DNA of 64,000 nucleotides from DATLGB01 sp964242305 (GCA_964242305.1 CAXTBB010000001.1:160780-224779), one strand, 5' to 3'. Counted from the stretch's first letter, positions 1 to 8,681 are shown. Notes: generated by a model not told the origin, from the letters alone. A program made the numbers and translations.

Positions 1-229
1 TCGCCCGCGGAAGCCGGCCGCTGAAGGCCTCGGCGGCCCGGTAGCGCCACAGCGCCCCTGGGACGGCGATGACGTTGTAGAGCAGGTTGGTGGGTGTGAC
101 CGCAGGACTCGCAACGGACAGGAGCGAGATCTGCACGGGAACGAGGAACACGGCGCCGGAGACGCCGACCGGGACGGTGACGACCGCGATCGCGAACGCA
201 ATGGCTACGCCCACGGCGTCGGTCAGCAC
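1..229 (-). CDS. TauE/SafE family membrane transporter, N-terminal part (cut by window edge)
   Basis: Reading the minus strand from a GTG at 229 gives about 76 residues without a stop to the window edge. They are hydrophobic, with the features of the TauE/SafE (sulfite/sulfonate exporter) family: a first helix ending in a PVGVSG turn, then LVPVQISLL and a PTNLLYN segment followed by VPGALWRYR. The family moves organic or inorganic anions across the inner membrane. It lies 28 bases behind the broken arsM, in the same direction, so it could be the last gene of the ars operon. The substrate cannot be told from this fragment, and the start codon is the best available GTG rather than a proven one. 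Confidence 0.7.
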   Translation of the reverse strand, partial: MLTDAVGVAIAFAIAVVTVPVGVSGAVFLVPVQISLLSVASPAVTPTNLLYNVIAVPGALWRYRAAEAFSGRLPRA

Positions 230-257
230 CCGGGAGGTTCTACAGCGCGGTTCGCGT

Positions 258-822
258 TCAGGCGGGTCTGGTGGCGCGGACGATCGCCGCGGCCGCCTGG
301 TCGTGGACCCGGTGCGTCTCGCGGATCTCGACGTCGGTAAGCCCCCGCGGCGATGAGCGCTCCCTCGAACTCCTCGCGGGTCAGAGCGCCAGCGATGCAG
401 CCGGTGAAGGCCGCCATGTCGGCCTTGGTGGCCTCGTCCATGTCGGGGTCGGCGATGACGTCGGAGACGGGAAAGGGGCCGCCAGGCTCGCGGACCCGCG
501 CCACCTCTCGGAGGACTTGAGGCTTGTCGCCGGAAAGGTTGATGACGCAGTTGGAGATGACGACGTCGACGCTCGCGTCGGGCAGCGGGATGGCCTCGAC
601 GTGGCCCTTGATGAACGCGACGCTCGCGACGCCAGCCTCGGTCGCGTTGCGGCGGGCGAGCTCGAGCATCTCGTCGGTCGTATCGAGGCCGATCGCGCGA
701 CCGGAGGCGCCGACGCGGTCCGCGCTGATGGGCACGTCACCGCCTGCGCCCGAACCAAGGTCGAGCACGGTCTCCCCCTCGTGCAGGTCGGCGACGGCCG
801 TCGGTACGCCGCAGCCCAGCGA
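258..822 (-). pseudogene. arsM: Arsenite methyltransferase ArsM, frameshifted and lacking its N-terminus
   Basis: ArsM methylates As(III) using S-adenosylmethionine. The Rossmann core is clear: a SLGCG segment, then motif I VLDLGSGAGGDV, GLDTTDEMLELARRNA, the conserved ISNCVINL cysteine segment, and GCIAGAL with a second family cysteine. Two defects are visible. Near position 345 a run of five G in the coding strand shifts the frame; one G fewer restores the expected ending (LTDVEIRETHRVHD to ATRPA and a stop at 258). Upstream of SLGCG there is no in-frame ATG or GTG, and the usual N-terminal Cys-pair region is missing; the reading runs instead into the remnant of the neighbouring acetyltransferase. 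Catalytic function is therefore doubtful. The G-run shift could be a sequencing error, but loss of the N-terminus is harder to explain that way. Confidence 0.8.
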
Positions 823-839
823 CTGTCTCCTTATCGACT

Positions 840-1137
840 TCGTCGTCGAGCAGGCCGACAGATGCCGTCCTGCCAGCGGCGCGGCGGCCGTAGGCGCGGC
901 GGCGGATGCCTTCGCGGTGGAAGCCGGTCCGGTCGAACGTGATCAGAGCGCCATGGTTGAAGCCGTACACCTCGGCTCGGAGGCGAGCACGGCGAACTCA
1001 CCCGCGGCGACCTGACCGTCCAACGCAACGGCGGCGTTGACTGCCAGGAACTCGCCGACGTCGTCGTGGGGCACGAGCGATCCCAGCCACGGCACATCCG
1101 CCTCGTCGGCCGGTTCGATGCGAAGCTCGGTGGTCAC
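840..1137 (-). pseudogene. GNAT-type acetyltransferase remnant in the ars cluster
   Basis: A GTG at 1137 overlaps the arsR stop (GTGA) and opens 64 residues beginning VTTELRIEPADEADVPWL, a typical start of an acetyltransferase of the GNAT fold, before a stop at 943. The C-terminal half of such a protein is seen in another frame just downstream: a segment with GFHREGIRRRAY and then GLLDDE, which matches the end of GNAT proteins (GF..EG..R.A. and a final LL.DE). The acetyl-CoA-binding middle is missing or scrambled. The likely history is a complete GNAT gene between arsR and arsM broken by deletion and frameshifts. Which substrate it acetylated cannot be told. Confidence 0.5.
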
Positions 1138-1490
1138 CCGGCCAGCCACGCCGACAACTCCTCGACCGCGCCCGGCAGCACGTAGTAGTAGGCCCAAAGG
1201 CCCTGGCGCTCTGAGTCGACGATCCCGGCGTCCCGCAGCTTCTTGAGGTGGTGCGACAGCGTGGGCTGAGAGATCTCGAACAGCGGCACCAGCTCGCAGA
1301 CGCAGACCTTGCCTGCGTGCTTGCGCAGGACATCGACGAGCTGCAGGCGGACCGGGTCGCCGAGCGCCTTGGCGATCTCCGCCATACGCAAGGCCTGATC
1401 GCGGTCGACATCGGGGTATGCGACGGGCTCGCAACAGGGGGCGCCGGCGGCGCGCTTGGTCTTCGGGGCGAGCGGCAGATCGACGGCCAT
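1134..1490 (-). CDS. arsR: ArsR-family arsenic-responsive repressor
   Basis: A 118-residue winged-helix repressor that dissociates from DNA when As(III) binds. The N-terminus has a cysteine pair (APCCEP), and the DNA-binding region starts KVCVCELV and continues FEISQPTLSHHLKKL, the usual recognition helix. The CVC pair beside the helix-turn-helix, with or without the N-terminal CC, would make a thiol arsenite site. The gene is intact and starts at ATG 1490, twelve bases from the edge of an inverted repeat shared with the divergent aqpS. Its stop overlaps the start of the broken GNAT gene. It is the only fully intact member on its side of the cassette. Confidence 0.9.
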   Translation of the reverse strand: MAVDLPLAPKTKRAAGAPCCEPVAYPDVDRDQALRMAEIAKALGDPVRLQLVDVLRKHAGKVCVCELVPLFEISQPTLSHHLKKLRDAGIVDSERQGLWAYYYVLPGAVEELSAWLAG

Positions 1491-1501
1491 CTATGTACAT
1501 C

Positions 1502-1532
1502 TATCGATTGAATCGGTGATTGTCAATAGATA
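1502..1532. promoter_or_regulatory. ArsR operator in the arsR-aqpS divergent promoter
   Basis: Two 10-base arms, TATCGATTGA (1502-1511) and TCAATAGATA (1523-1532), are inverted repeats with one mismatch across an 11-base spacer. The stretch is AT-rich in an otherwise GC-rich window and sits between the divergent starts at 1490 and 1545. Inner ATTGA/TCAAT arms are typical of ArsR-family sites. It would repress both directions. Inference from position and symmetry. Confidence 0.65.
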
Positions 1533-1544
1533 CGATCCGCGCCG

Positions 1545-2246
1545 ATGGGCCTCCGCCGCCGCCTGCTCGCCGAGTTCCTCGGCTCCGCCTTCCTCGCCGC
1601 CCTGGTGATCGGGTCGGGCATCGCTGCCGAGACGCTCACCGAGGACACCGGCTTGAGACTGCTCGAGAACGCGGCGGCCACCGCCGCGGGCCTGTTCGCG
1701 ATCATCTTGATGTTCGGTCCGGTGTCGGGCGCGCACTTCAACCCGGTCGTGTCCCTCGTCGACGCGGTCTTCGGTGGGCTGTCGTGGCGGGACGCCGCGG
1801 CCTACGTCCCCAGCCAGGTCCTCGGATGCGTCGCCGGTGCCGTCCTCGCCAACGCGATGTTCGCCAAGGCCGCCGTGAGCATCTCCGAGACGCACCGGGC
1901 GTCCAGTCCGCATCTGCTCGCGGAGGTCGTCGCGACCGTCGGGCTGCTTCTGGTCATCTTCTCGCTGGGGCGGAGCGGCCGGACTGCGACGGCGCCGGCG
2001 GCTGTGGGTGCGTACATCGGCGCGGCCTACTGGTTCACGAGCTCGACGAGCTTCGCGAACCCCGCGATCAGCGTCGGCCGCCTGTTCTCCGACACCTTCG
2101 CCGGCATCGCCCCGGTCTCCGTGCCCGCCTTCGTGATCGCGCAGTTCCTGGGCGGCGGTGCCGCGATCGTCCTGTTGCGCATCCTCTATCCGGACGTTCC
2201 GCCGAACGCGGCTGCCGACGTCGTCCTCCCCCACCCCGGATCCTGA
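1545..2246 (+). CDS. aqpS: Aquaglyceroporin AqpS-type arsenical channel
   Basis: A 233-residue major-intrinsic-protein channel with about six membrane helices. Both half-helix signatures are visible: HFNPVVS (an NPV variant of the first NPA box) and FANPAISVGR (second NPA box with the selectivity-filter arginine). Such channels in ars operons let trivalent arsenicals leave down their gradient, typically together with ArsC; that role is inferred from the neighbours. It starts at ATG 1545, directly after the operator, and runs into arsC. The ending, with a short PPNAAADVV tail, is normal. Confidence 0.85.
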   Translation: MGLRRRLLAEFLGSAFLAALVIGSGIAAETLTEDTGLRLLENAAATAAGLFAIILMFGPVSGAHFNPVVSLVDAVFGGLSWRDAAAYVPSQVLGCVAGAVLANAMFAKAAVSISETHRASSPHLLAEVVATVGLLLVIFSLGRSGRTATAPAAVGAYIGAAYWFTSSTSFANPAISVGRLFSDTFAGIAPVSVPAFVIAQFLGGGAAIVLLRILYPDVPPNAAADVVLPHPGS

Positions 2247-2649
2247 CCTGGCCACCGCGCTGTTCGTCTGTCTTCACAACGCCGGCCGCTCGCAGATGAG
2301 CGCGGCGCTCTTCCAACGCGCCGCCGCCGGACGGCACAACGCCCTCTCCGCCGGCACCACTCCCGCGGACCGTGTCCACCCGGAGGTCATCGACGTCATG
2401 CGCGAACTCGGCATCGACCTCGATGGCCGGCAACCGAAATTGCTGACTCGCGAGCTGGCTGAGAAGGCAGACGTCGTGATCACGATGGGCTGCGGGGACG
2501 AGTGCCCGTACATCCCCGGCAAGCGCTACCTCGACTGGGATCTGACCGACCCGAAGGGGCTGTCGATCGACGAGGTCCGCGTGATCCGCAACGACATCCT
2601 GTTACGAGTCCGCGACTTGGTCGCTGAGCTCGACGAGGCCTCCGGCTGA
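2158..2649 (+). CDS. arsC: Thioredoxin-type arsenate reductase (LMW protein tyrosine phosphatase fold)
   Basis: Reduces As(V) to As(III) in the cytoplasm. The catalytic loop FVCLHNAGRSQMSAALF (C-X5-R-S) is followed by ALSAGT, ITMGCGDECPYIPG with the resolving cysteines, and WDLTDP, all hallmarks of the family. The domain begins around 2254, only three codons after the end of aqpS. No ATG lies close by: the in-frame GTG at 2158 would overlap aqpS by 89 bases, and a CTG at 2248 would give the usual short N-terminus. The real start is therefore unsettled; translational coupling to aqpS is likely. Intact. Confidence 0.85.
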   Translation: MPRSSCCASSIRTFRRTRLPTSSSPTPDPDLATALFVCLHNAGRSQMSAALFQRAAAGRHNALSAGTTPADRVHPEVIDVMRELGIDLDGRQPKLLTRELAEKADVVITMGCGDECPYIPGKRYLDWDLTDPKGLSIDEVRVIRNDILLRVRDLVAELDEASG

Positions 2650-3000
2650 ACCGACCGGATGGCCTCGACGACGTCGCTGCGCGATGCGGTGCCGGCTGTG
2701 CTTCCAGCGTTCGGCGACCATCACGACCCATTGGTTGCCCCGTTCCTCGCGACCCGGACCTTGGGGCAAGCTGCTCCGGGAGTCCGGAGACCTTCTCCTG
2801 CACCCATGCGCATGCGCTCCCGTCATTGGGATCGCCGCCCGTCCGACGAACACCGTGGAGTCCGGGGTCGGCTTGTCGGTTGAAGGCGCGGAATCATGAG
2901 CTGAACCGCATGGCAGATCGCTCGGATAGTTCGTGTCGTCGTCGCTAATCCTCGCCGTGTGGTTGGCGGTGCCCGGCACTCGCCGAGCGACTCGATGCAA
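2650..3000. other. Stretch without a recognisable gene
   Basis: Reading frames are open on both strands because of the base composition, but none gives a protein family I recognise, has a convincing ribosome site, or shows the codon bias of neighbouring genes. No tRNA or strong terminator hairpin seen. Confidence 0.5.
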
Positions 3001-3171
3001 CTACGGCGCGAGCCACCGCGCCGTTCGCTGCTCAACTACCTCCTGCTCGACGATGCGGCCAGCGGCGACGTCCTCCCGCCCGCGGATGATCCGCTGGAGG
3101 ATGTAGAGGTGAGACTGGATGTCTTCCAGCGACGCGTCCTCCGGGAGTCTCTCGAGGATTTTGATGACGAG
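3001..3171 (-). pseudogene. Remnant of a small antitoxin-like protein
   Basis: On the minus strand, 56 codons between a TAG at 3172-3174 and a TAG at 3001-3003 read as a helical protein: ILERLPEDASLEDIQSHLY, then LQRIIRGREDVAAGRIVEQ and a WLAP end. This pattern (LPEDAS.EDI...LY...I..G..D...GR) is that of the short antitoxins paired with RelE/ParE-type toxins. No ATG, GTG or TTG exists in frame before the conserved part, and no toxin gene follows, so it appears to be a fossil that lost its start and partner. Family assignment is by pattern only. Confidence 0.45.
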
Positions 3172-3407
3172 CTACGGAGGCAGCCTCAGAACGTGTCCCC
3201 AAGAGGTGTCCCCGACCGTGGCAGAGTGTACGAAACTGACCTCCAGGTGCGCCAACCATGATCCGCGTGTCGCGAGTTCGTGTCCCTGACCAACTGCAAC
3301 CGCCCGCGGCCGACCCGCCGTCTCGAATTTCTGGGAACGTGGCGTCCCAGTCGGGACCACCCGGTCCCACGGGTTCCGTCGCGGTTTGGGGAGGCGTTGT
3401 GGGGTTC

Positions 3408-6260
3408 ATGTCGAGGTTCCGGGTTCTGCCCGCAGTCTGCACCGCGCTGCTGTGCGCGCCGGCCGTCGCGCACGCCGCTCCCGCCTATCGGGACACCAAC
3501 CTGTCGTTCGAGGAGCGCGCTGCGGACCTGATCTCGCGCATGACCCTCGCGGAGAAGGCGACGCAGCTGGCGACGACCAATGCCCCGGCGATCCCGCGCC
3601 TGGGCGTGCAGGAGTACGCGTACTGGAGCGAGGCGCTGCACGGCGTCAACGCGTTCTGGGGCGGCGACTCGACCAACGCCACCGGCGTGGACGTCAACAA
3701 CGTGCGCGCGACGAGCTTCCCGAGCAACCTGTCGGCGAGCCTGGCCTGGGACCCGAAGCTGCTGCTGAAGGAGACCACCGCGATCTCCGACGAGGCGCGC
3801 GGGTTCCTCGACCCGTCGCTGTTCGGCGTGAGCCAGAACAACCTCGGTCCCACCGCCGGCGCCTACGGCAGCCTCAACTACTTCTCCCCCACCGTGAACC
3901 TGCTCCGCGACCCCCGCTGGGGCCGCAGCGACGAGGGCTTCGGCGAGGACCCGTTCCTGACCGGCACCCTCGGAACGTCCTGGGTGGATGGCTTCCAGGG
4001 CCAGACCGCGAGCGGGAAGCTGCGTGACCGCTACCTGAAGGCGATCACGACGATCAAGCACTACGCGCTCAACAACGTCGAAGACGACCGCATGGGCATC
4101 TCGTCGGACACCGACGAAGGCACGATCCGCGACTATTACACGCGCCAGTTCCGCGACATCATCGAGCGCGCGCACGCGACCGGGGCGATGTCGTCCTACA
4201 ACTCGATCAACGGCACCCCCGCCGTGTCGAACAACCTGACCATGAACGTCCTGCTGCGGCGGACGTTCGGGTTCCGCGGCTACACGACCTCCGACTGCGG
4301 CGCGATCGGCACCCAGTACCGCACCGACGACCCCAACAATCCGGTGGGGCAGTCGCCCGCAACCGCCGCGCTGGCGACCAGCGGGCACGACTGGACCCCG
4401 CCGGGGTGGACGAGCAACCACGGCGGCCAGGCCGCCCTGTGGACCAGGACCGGCACGCTGAAGATCATCACCGGCCGGGCCGGCGCCGAGGCCTGGTCGC
4501 TGCGCGCCGGCACCGCGCTCAACTGCGTCGGGGACCCCGCCCAGGTCGGTCATCCCGCGTTCTGGGATGCGCTCCGGCCGGTGTTCTCCGATGAGAACAA
4601 GGCCATGTACATCCGGGAGGCGATCGCCGCGGGCGTCCTCAGCGAGGGCGTCATCGACCGCGAGCTGCTGCCCGTGTTCACCCAGCGGATGCGCACGGGC
4701 GAGTTCGACCCGCGCGACGGGCAGACCTACACGAAGATCACCAAGGCCGTCATCCAGAGCGAGGCCCACCGCAAGCTTGCCCAGACCGCAGCGCAGGAGA
4801 GCCTCACGCTGCTGCAGAACACCAGGCACCTCCTACCCGCGGACCCCGCGACGACGAAGAAGATCGTCGTGGTCGGCGACCAGGCGAACAAGGTGTTCCT
4901 CGGCCAGTACTCCGGCAACCCCGACGAGAAGGTCAGCCTGCTGGACGGCATCAAGCAGACCGTCCCGGGCGCGCAGGTCGTCTACGACGCCGCCGGCACC
5001 TCCACGACGACGTCAGGCGCGCCGTCGCTGAAGCCCGGGACACAGGCGGCGATCAAGGCCGCCGACCTGGTCGTCGTCATGATCGGCACCGACACCGACG
5101 TCGGCACGGAGGGCTATGACCGCAAGACGCTCGCGCTCCCCGGTAACTACGCCCAGCTCGTCGACCAGGTCGCCGCCCTCGGCAACCCCCGCACGGTGCT
5201 CGTCGACCAGTCCGCCGGCCCGGTCGACCTGACCAAGGCACGCGAGCAGGTGGCATCGGTCCTCTTCAGCGCCGCCAACGGCCAGCGCCAGGGCCTCGCC
5301 GCCGCCAACGTCATCTTCGGCCGCACCAACCCGTCCGGGCACCTGAGCTTCACCTGGTACTCGGGTGACAGCCAGCTGCCGCCCAAGTCCGATTACGATC
5401 TCGCCCCGCAGAAGACGGGCGGGCTCGGCCGGACGTACATGTACTTCACCCGCACCCCCACCTGGCCGTTCGGATACGGGCTCAGCTACACCAAGTTCCG
5501 CTACCTCAAGGCCAAGGTCAGCCACAAGCGGGCCCGCGCGACCGGGCGCGTGCGGGTGACCTTCCGCGTCAAGAACACCGGCCGCCGCGCCGGCGCCACC
5601 GTCGCGCAGCTCTATGCCGCGCCACCCGCGGGCGTGGACTTCAAGCAGCGGCTGGTCGGCTTCGCACGGACGCGGGTCCTCAAGCCCGGACGCAGCCAGC
5701 GCCTGGCCATCACCGTTCCGCTGACCCGGACGCTGCGGACCTGGGACGCCGGCGCCAAGCGCGAGACGGTCCATGCCGGCCGCTGGCGGTTCCGCCTGGC
5801 CCGCTCGTCGGCGGCGCCGGTCCGGAGCTTCCCGGTCCGGGTCACGGGGGCGATCCCGACGAAGGTAGCAACGCTCAGCCTCGCCCCGCCCGACCTGACC
5901 CTCAAGCCGGGCGCGACCCTCGACCTGCGCGGCCGCAACCCCTGGTTCGACGGCCTCGAGCCCGCGGTGGACACCAGCGACACCATCATCAGCGCCGTCC
6001 GCGCAGACGACTCCTTCGCCGACCCGGCCACGCTCCCGCTGCAGTTCTCGAGCGACCGACCCGACATCTTGCGGGTCGACGACAAGGGCGTGGTCACCGC
6101 TGTCGCACCCGGCGTCGCCACCATCACCGTGACCGACGGCTCCGCGAACGCCACGGCCGCGTTCGTCGTTCAAGCGCCGGCACCCTCAGGCGGCCAACCG
6201 GTGACCTCGATCCTCCCGCTTGCGCAACGCACCTCTGCGTTAGGTGAACGAGGATCATGA
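3408..6260 (+). CDS. Secreted glycoside hydrolase family 3 (beta-glucosidase/beta-xylosidase type)
   Basis: A 950-residue exported enzyme that would release sugars from the non-reducing ends of plant-type oligosaccharides. A signal peptide (residues 1-23, ending AVAHA) is followed by the GH3 barrel domain; the nucleophile is D296 in TTSDCGAIG, preceded by the substrate-binding region DPRWGRSDEGFGEDP and KHYALNN. The second GH3 domain carries GTEGYDRKTLALPGN with E568 as candidate acid/base. A fibronectin-III-like domain follows FGYGLSYTKF, and the last 130 residues include a BIG2-type Ig-like repeat (LRVDDKGVVTAVAPGVATI). ATG 3408 was chosen because the signal peptide starts there; the frame stays open upstream without meaning. 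The stop is 6 bases before the kinase gene. Exact sugar specificity is not determined. Confidence 0.9.
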   Translation: MSRFRVLPAVCTALLCAPAVAHAAPAYRDTNLSFEERAADLISRMTLAEKATQLATTNAPAIPRLGVQEYAYWSEALHGVNAFWGGDSTNATGVDVNNVRATSFPSNLSASLAWDPKLLLKETTAISDEARGFLDPSLFGVSQNNLGPTAGAYGSLNYFSPTVNLLRDPRWGRSDEGFGEDPFLTGTLGTSWVDGFQGQTASGKLRDRYLKAITTIKHYALNNVEDDRMGISSDTDEGTIRDYYTRQFRDIIERAHATGAMSSYNSINGTPAVSNNLTMNVLLRRTFGFRGYTTSDCGAIGTQYRTDDPNNPVGQSPATAALATSGHDWTPPGWTSNHGGQAALWTRTGTLKIITGRAGAEAWSLRAGTALNCVGDPAQVGHPAFWDALRPVFSDENKAMYIREAIAAGVLSEGVIDRELLPVFTQRMRTGEFDPRDGQTYTKITKAVIQSEAHRKLAQTAAQESLTLLQNTRHLLPADPATTKKIVVVGDQANKVFLGQYSGNPDEKVSLLDGIKQTVPGAQVVYDAAGTSTTTSGAPSLKPGTQAAIKAADLVVVMIGTDTDVGTEGYDRKTLALPGNYAQLVDQVAALGNPRTVLVDQSAGPVDLTKAREQVASVLFSAANGQRQGLAAANVIFGRTNPSGHLSFTWYSGDSQLPPKSDYDLAPQKTGGLGRTYMYFTRTPTWPFGYGLSYTKFRYLKAKVSHKRARATGRVRVTFRVKNTGRRAGATVAQLYAAPPAGVDFKQRLVGFARTRVLKPGRSQRLAITVPLTRTLRTWDAGAKRETVHAGRWRFRLARSSAAPVRSFPVRVTGAIPTKVATLSLAPPDLTLKPGATLDLRGRNPWFDGLEPAVDTSDTIISAVRADDSFADPATLPLQFSSDRPDILRVDDKGVVTAVAPGVATITVTDGSANATAAFVVQAPAPSGGQPVTSILPLAQRTSALGERGS

Positions 6261-6266
6261 ACATCG

Positions 6267-7439
6267 ATGGGGCCAACCAGATCCGGACCCGCGGACGCAT
6301 TCGAGACGCTGGCGGCGCGCGGCACCGCGGTGCTGCGCGTCTGCCTGCTGCCAATCGCCCTGGTCGGCCTGCCGACCTCGCGCTACGACCCGGCGCTGGA
6401 CGTGTTCCCGTATGTCCTGGGAGCGTTCGCGGTCTTCGCCTTCGCGATGCTGCTCGCGGCGTTCCGGCCGGGCATCCCGACGCCGAGCCCGCTGGTGCTG
6501 GCGCTGGCGGATTTGATCCTGGTGGCGTTGGTGGTGTACGCGTCCGGTGGCGTCCGGTCTCCGCTGCGCTTCGCGTTCTACGCGATGCCGATCATCGCAG
6601 CCCTGCGGCTCTCGCTCCGACTGACGGCCGGATGGACGGGGCTCGCCCTCGGCGCGTATCTCGCGGTGACCATCCCCCATGCCAACGAACGGCTGCCCGG
6701 CGACACGGACCTGATCTTCGACGAGGCGCTGTCGCTGGCGTGGGTCGGCGCCGCGGCGATGATGCTGTCGGCGCTGCTGGGCCAGCGTGATCGCCGACTG
6801 GCCGAGCTGGCCGCCAGCCGGCGACAGCTCGTCCAGGAGGCGCTGCAGTCCGAGGCGCGCGAGCGCCGGCGCCTCGCCCAAGCGTTGCACGACGAATCGC
6901 TCCAGAACGTGCTCCTCGCCCGTCAGGAGGTGACGGACGTCGAGCGCAGCGTCCCGGGGGCGGCGGACCGGCTGCGGCAGGCGCTCGACGCCACCCAGCG
7001 CCAGTTGCGCAGCGAGGCGTTCTCGATGCACCCGGTCGGGCTCGAGAGCGCGGGCGTGGCCAGCGTGCTGCAGCACCTGGCCGACGAGGCGGGCCGTCGC
7101 GGTGGCTTCGAGGCCTCCGTGCACGTGAGCCCCACCGCCGAGCACGTGCGCAGCGACCTCGTGCTGGCGGCCGCTCGCGAGCTGCTCGGCAACGTCGCCA
7201 AGCACGCCGGCGCGTCCCACGTCACCGTCGCCCTCGAGGCCAGCGCGAACACCCTGGAGCTCAGGGTCGGCGACGACGGCGTCGGCATCGGGCACGGTCA
7301 GCTCGCCCGGGCGCTCAAGGACGGTCACATCGGGGTGGCCGCGCTCAAGGAGAGGCTCGACGCCGTCGGCGGGCGCCTGGACCTGGAGTCGTCCGCAGAC
7401 GGCGGCACGGTGTTCACCGCGATCCTCCCGCCGGACTGA
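6267..7439 (+). CDS. NarL-type membrane sensor histidine kinase
   Basis: A 390-residue sensor with several N-terminal membrane helices (residues ~20-170), a HisKA_3 dimerisation helix with phospho-acceptor H208 in QALHDESLQN, and a HATPase domain with ELLGNVAKHA (N box) and GDDGVGIG (G box). It lacks a recognisable extracellular ligand domain, so it probably senses through its helices. It follows the GH3 gene by 6 bases and precedes a LuxR-type response regulator by 35, which marks the regulator as its partner. Whether it controls the glycosidase is inference from position. Confidence 0.88.
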   Translation: MGPTRSGPADAFETLAARGTAVLRVCLLPIALVGLPTSRYDPALDVFPYVLGAFAVFAFAMLLAAFRPGIPTPSPLVLALADLILVALVVYASGGVRSPLRFAFYAMPIIAALRLSLRLTAGWTGLALGAYLAVTIPHANERLPGDTDLIFDEALSLAWVGAAAMMLSALLGQRDRRLAELAASRRQLVQEALQSEARERRRLAQALHDESLQNVLLARQEVTDVERSVPGAADRLRQALDATQRQLRSEAFSMHPVGLESAGVASVLQHLADEAGRRGGFEASVHVSPTAEHVRSDLVLAAARELLGNVAKHAGASHVTVALEASANTLELRVGDDGVGIGHGQLARALKDGHIGVAALKERLDAVGGRLDLESSADGGTVFTAILPPD

Positions 7440-7474
7440 GCCTGACGAAAGGCGGGCTTGGTAGAAGTCCGGCC

Positions 7475-8125
7475 ATGGCCGGCCGGCTCGAACGCGTGAC
7501 GATCGTCGTCGCCGACGACCACCCGCTCTACCGGGACGGCCTGGCGCGCGCGATCACGCACCGGCCCGAGTTCGAGCTGCTCGGACAGGCCAAGGACGGC
7601 CGGGAAGCGCTCGACCTGATCCGCGCGCAGACGCCGGACGTCGCGGTGGTGGACATGCGGATGCCCGGTCTCGACGGGCTCGCCGTGGTGGCCGCGCTGG
7701 TGCGCGACGGCGTCCGCACCCGCGTGCTGATGCTCTCCGCCGCCGTGGAGAGCGCGGTCGTGTTCGCGGCCGTGTCGGCGGGGGCGGCGGGCTTCTGGTC
7801 CAAGGACGCGGATCGCGACGTCATCTGCGACGCCATCGCGAAGGTGGCCCGGGGGGAGAGCGTGCTCGATCCGTCGCTGCAGGACGGGGTCTTCGCCGAG
7901 GTGCACGCGCGGGGGGTCGACGACACCCGTCGCGTGCTCAGCGAGCGCGAGGGCGAGATCCTGCGGCTCATCGCCAGCGGTCTGTCGGCGCCGGCCATCG
8001 GCGACAGGCTCTTCCTGTCGACCGCGACGGTCAAGACCCACCTCGCGCACCTCTACGAGAAGCTGGGCGTGAGCGATCGCGCCGCTGCCGTGGCCGAGGC
8101 GATGCGGCGCGGTCTGCTCGAGTAG
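7475..8125 (+). CDS. NarL/LuxR-type response regulator
   Basis: A 216-residue regulator: receiver domain with the acidic pair VADDHP, phospho-acceptor D60 (VVDMRMPGLDG) and the conserved Lys in WSKDA, then a LuxR-type helix-turn-helix (LSEREGEILRLIASG... TATVKTHLAHLYEKLGV). It is the evident partner of the kinase at 6267-7439. Targets unknown; the adjacent glycosidase gene is the simplest guess. Confidence 0.9.
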   Translation: MAGRLERVTIVVADDHPLYRDGLARAITHRPEFELLGQAKDGREALDLIRAQTPDVAVVDMRMPGLDGLAVVAALVRDGVRTRVLMLSAAVESAVVFAAVSAGAAGFWSKDADRDVICDAIAKVARGESVLDPSLQDGVFAEVHARGVDDTRRVLSEREGEILRLIASGLSAPAIGDRLFLSTATVKTHLAHLYEKLGVSDRAAAVAEAMRRGLLE

Positions 8126-8181
8126 GCGTCACCAGCGCCGGTTGTCGATGGCGACCGCCACCGCCACCGGCACCGCGACGA

Positions 8182-8300
8182 TCACGCCGAGACGATCCAC
8201 TCCGCCCAGGTGCGGAGGTCGAAGCTCGCGAGATAGCCGAGGGTGACGAGCAGCGCGGTGAGAGCGCCCACGCCGGTGTCGTGGTGGCCGATGCTCATGA
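8182..8300 (-). CDS. Small membrane protein, 38 residues
   Basis: A short ORF whose ATG overlaps the stop of the upstream 77-residue gene (ATGA at 8297-8300), the arrangement of translationally coupled genes. After MSIGHHDTGVG comes one membrane-spanning segment (ALTALLVTLGYLA) and a short polar end. I do not recognise a family. Support comes from the coupling, the hydrophobic segment and matching gene direction. Confidence 0.5.
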
Positions 8301-8528
8301 CGGGTCCCCGTCGTCGTCGTCGAGGCGGGTGACCATCACCGCGATCGCGGCGAACGTCACGACGAGCACCGCGGTGGCGGCGACGACGGCGACGGGGCTT
8401 CCGCTCAGCCCGATGGCGGCGACCAGGACGGCCACGACCGCGACGGCCACGAGCGCGAGGGTGATGATCGCCGTCGGCGAGCGGGGCGGGCTCGGGTGAT
8501 GGTGGAGATACGGAGTGAGCGGGTTCAT
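8295..8528 (-). CDS. Small two-helix membrane protein, 77 residues
   Basis: Starts at ATG 8528 behind a good ribosome site (GGAGG, 6 bases upstream). A His/Pro-rich N-terminus (TPYLHHHPSPPRSP) precedes two hydrophobic segments (IITLALVAVAVVAVLVAAIG and VAVVAATAVLVVTFAAIAV) and an acidic tail (RLDDDDGDPS). Function unknown. It faces away from the secreted protein gene at 8682, so the 8529-8681 gap probably holds two divergent promoters. Confidence 0.65.
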   Translation of the reverse strand: MNPLTPYLHHHPSPPRSPTAIITLALVAVAVVAVLVAAIGLSGSPVAVVAATAVLVVTFAAIAVMVTRLDDDDGDPS

Positions 8529-8590
8529 CGTGAGCCTCCAGGTTGGTCGTCTCCAAGCCTGCCGCGCCGGCCACGACCCGCCCAGTGGCC

Positions 8591-8612
8591 GGTCGGACGA
8601 TCGAACGGATGA
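8591..8612 (+). repeat. 22-bp motif, copy 1 of an inverted pair (partner at 9906-9927)
   Basis: The 22 bases starting GGTCGGACGATC match the reverse complement of 9906-9927 at 17 of 22 positions. Each lies upstream of a gene of this cluster (8682 and 9969). A further CGATCGG-rich block lies at 8622-8648. Could be a regulator site; it may also be chance in GC-rich DNA. Confidence 0.3.
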
Positions 8613-8681
8613 CCTGAGGGCGCCATCCGATCGGCCGGTCGGCCGATGCCGACCCGCGCAGTGGCGCGCGAGGATGGCGCC

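Noticed and set aside
3032..3442. Minus-strand frame with TRDTRIMVGAPG, resembling text seen next to tRNA genes
   Set aside because: No cloverleaf or T-loop GTTCGANTC arrangement could be formed around 3240-3330.
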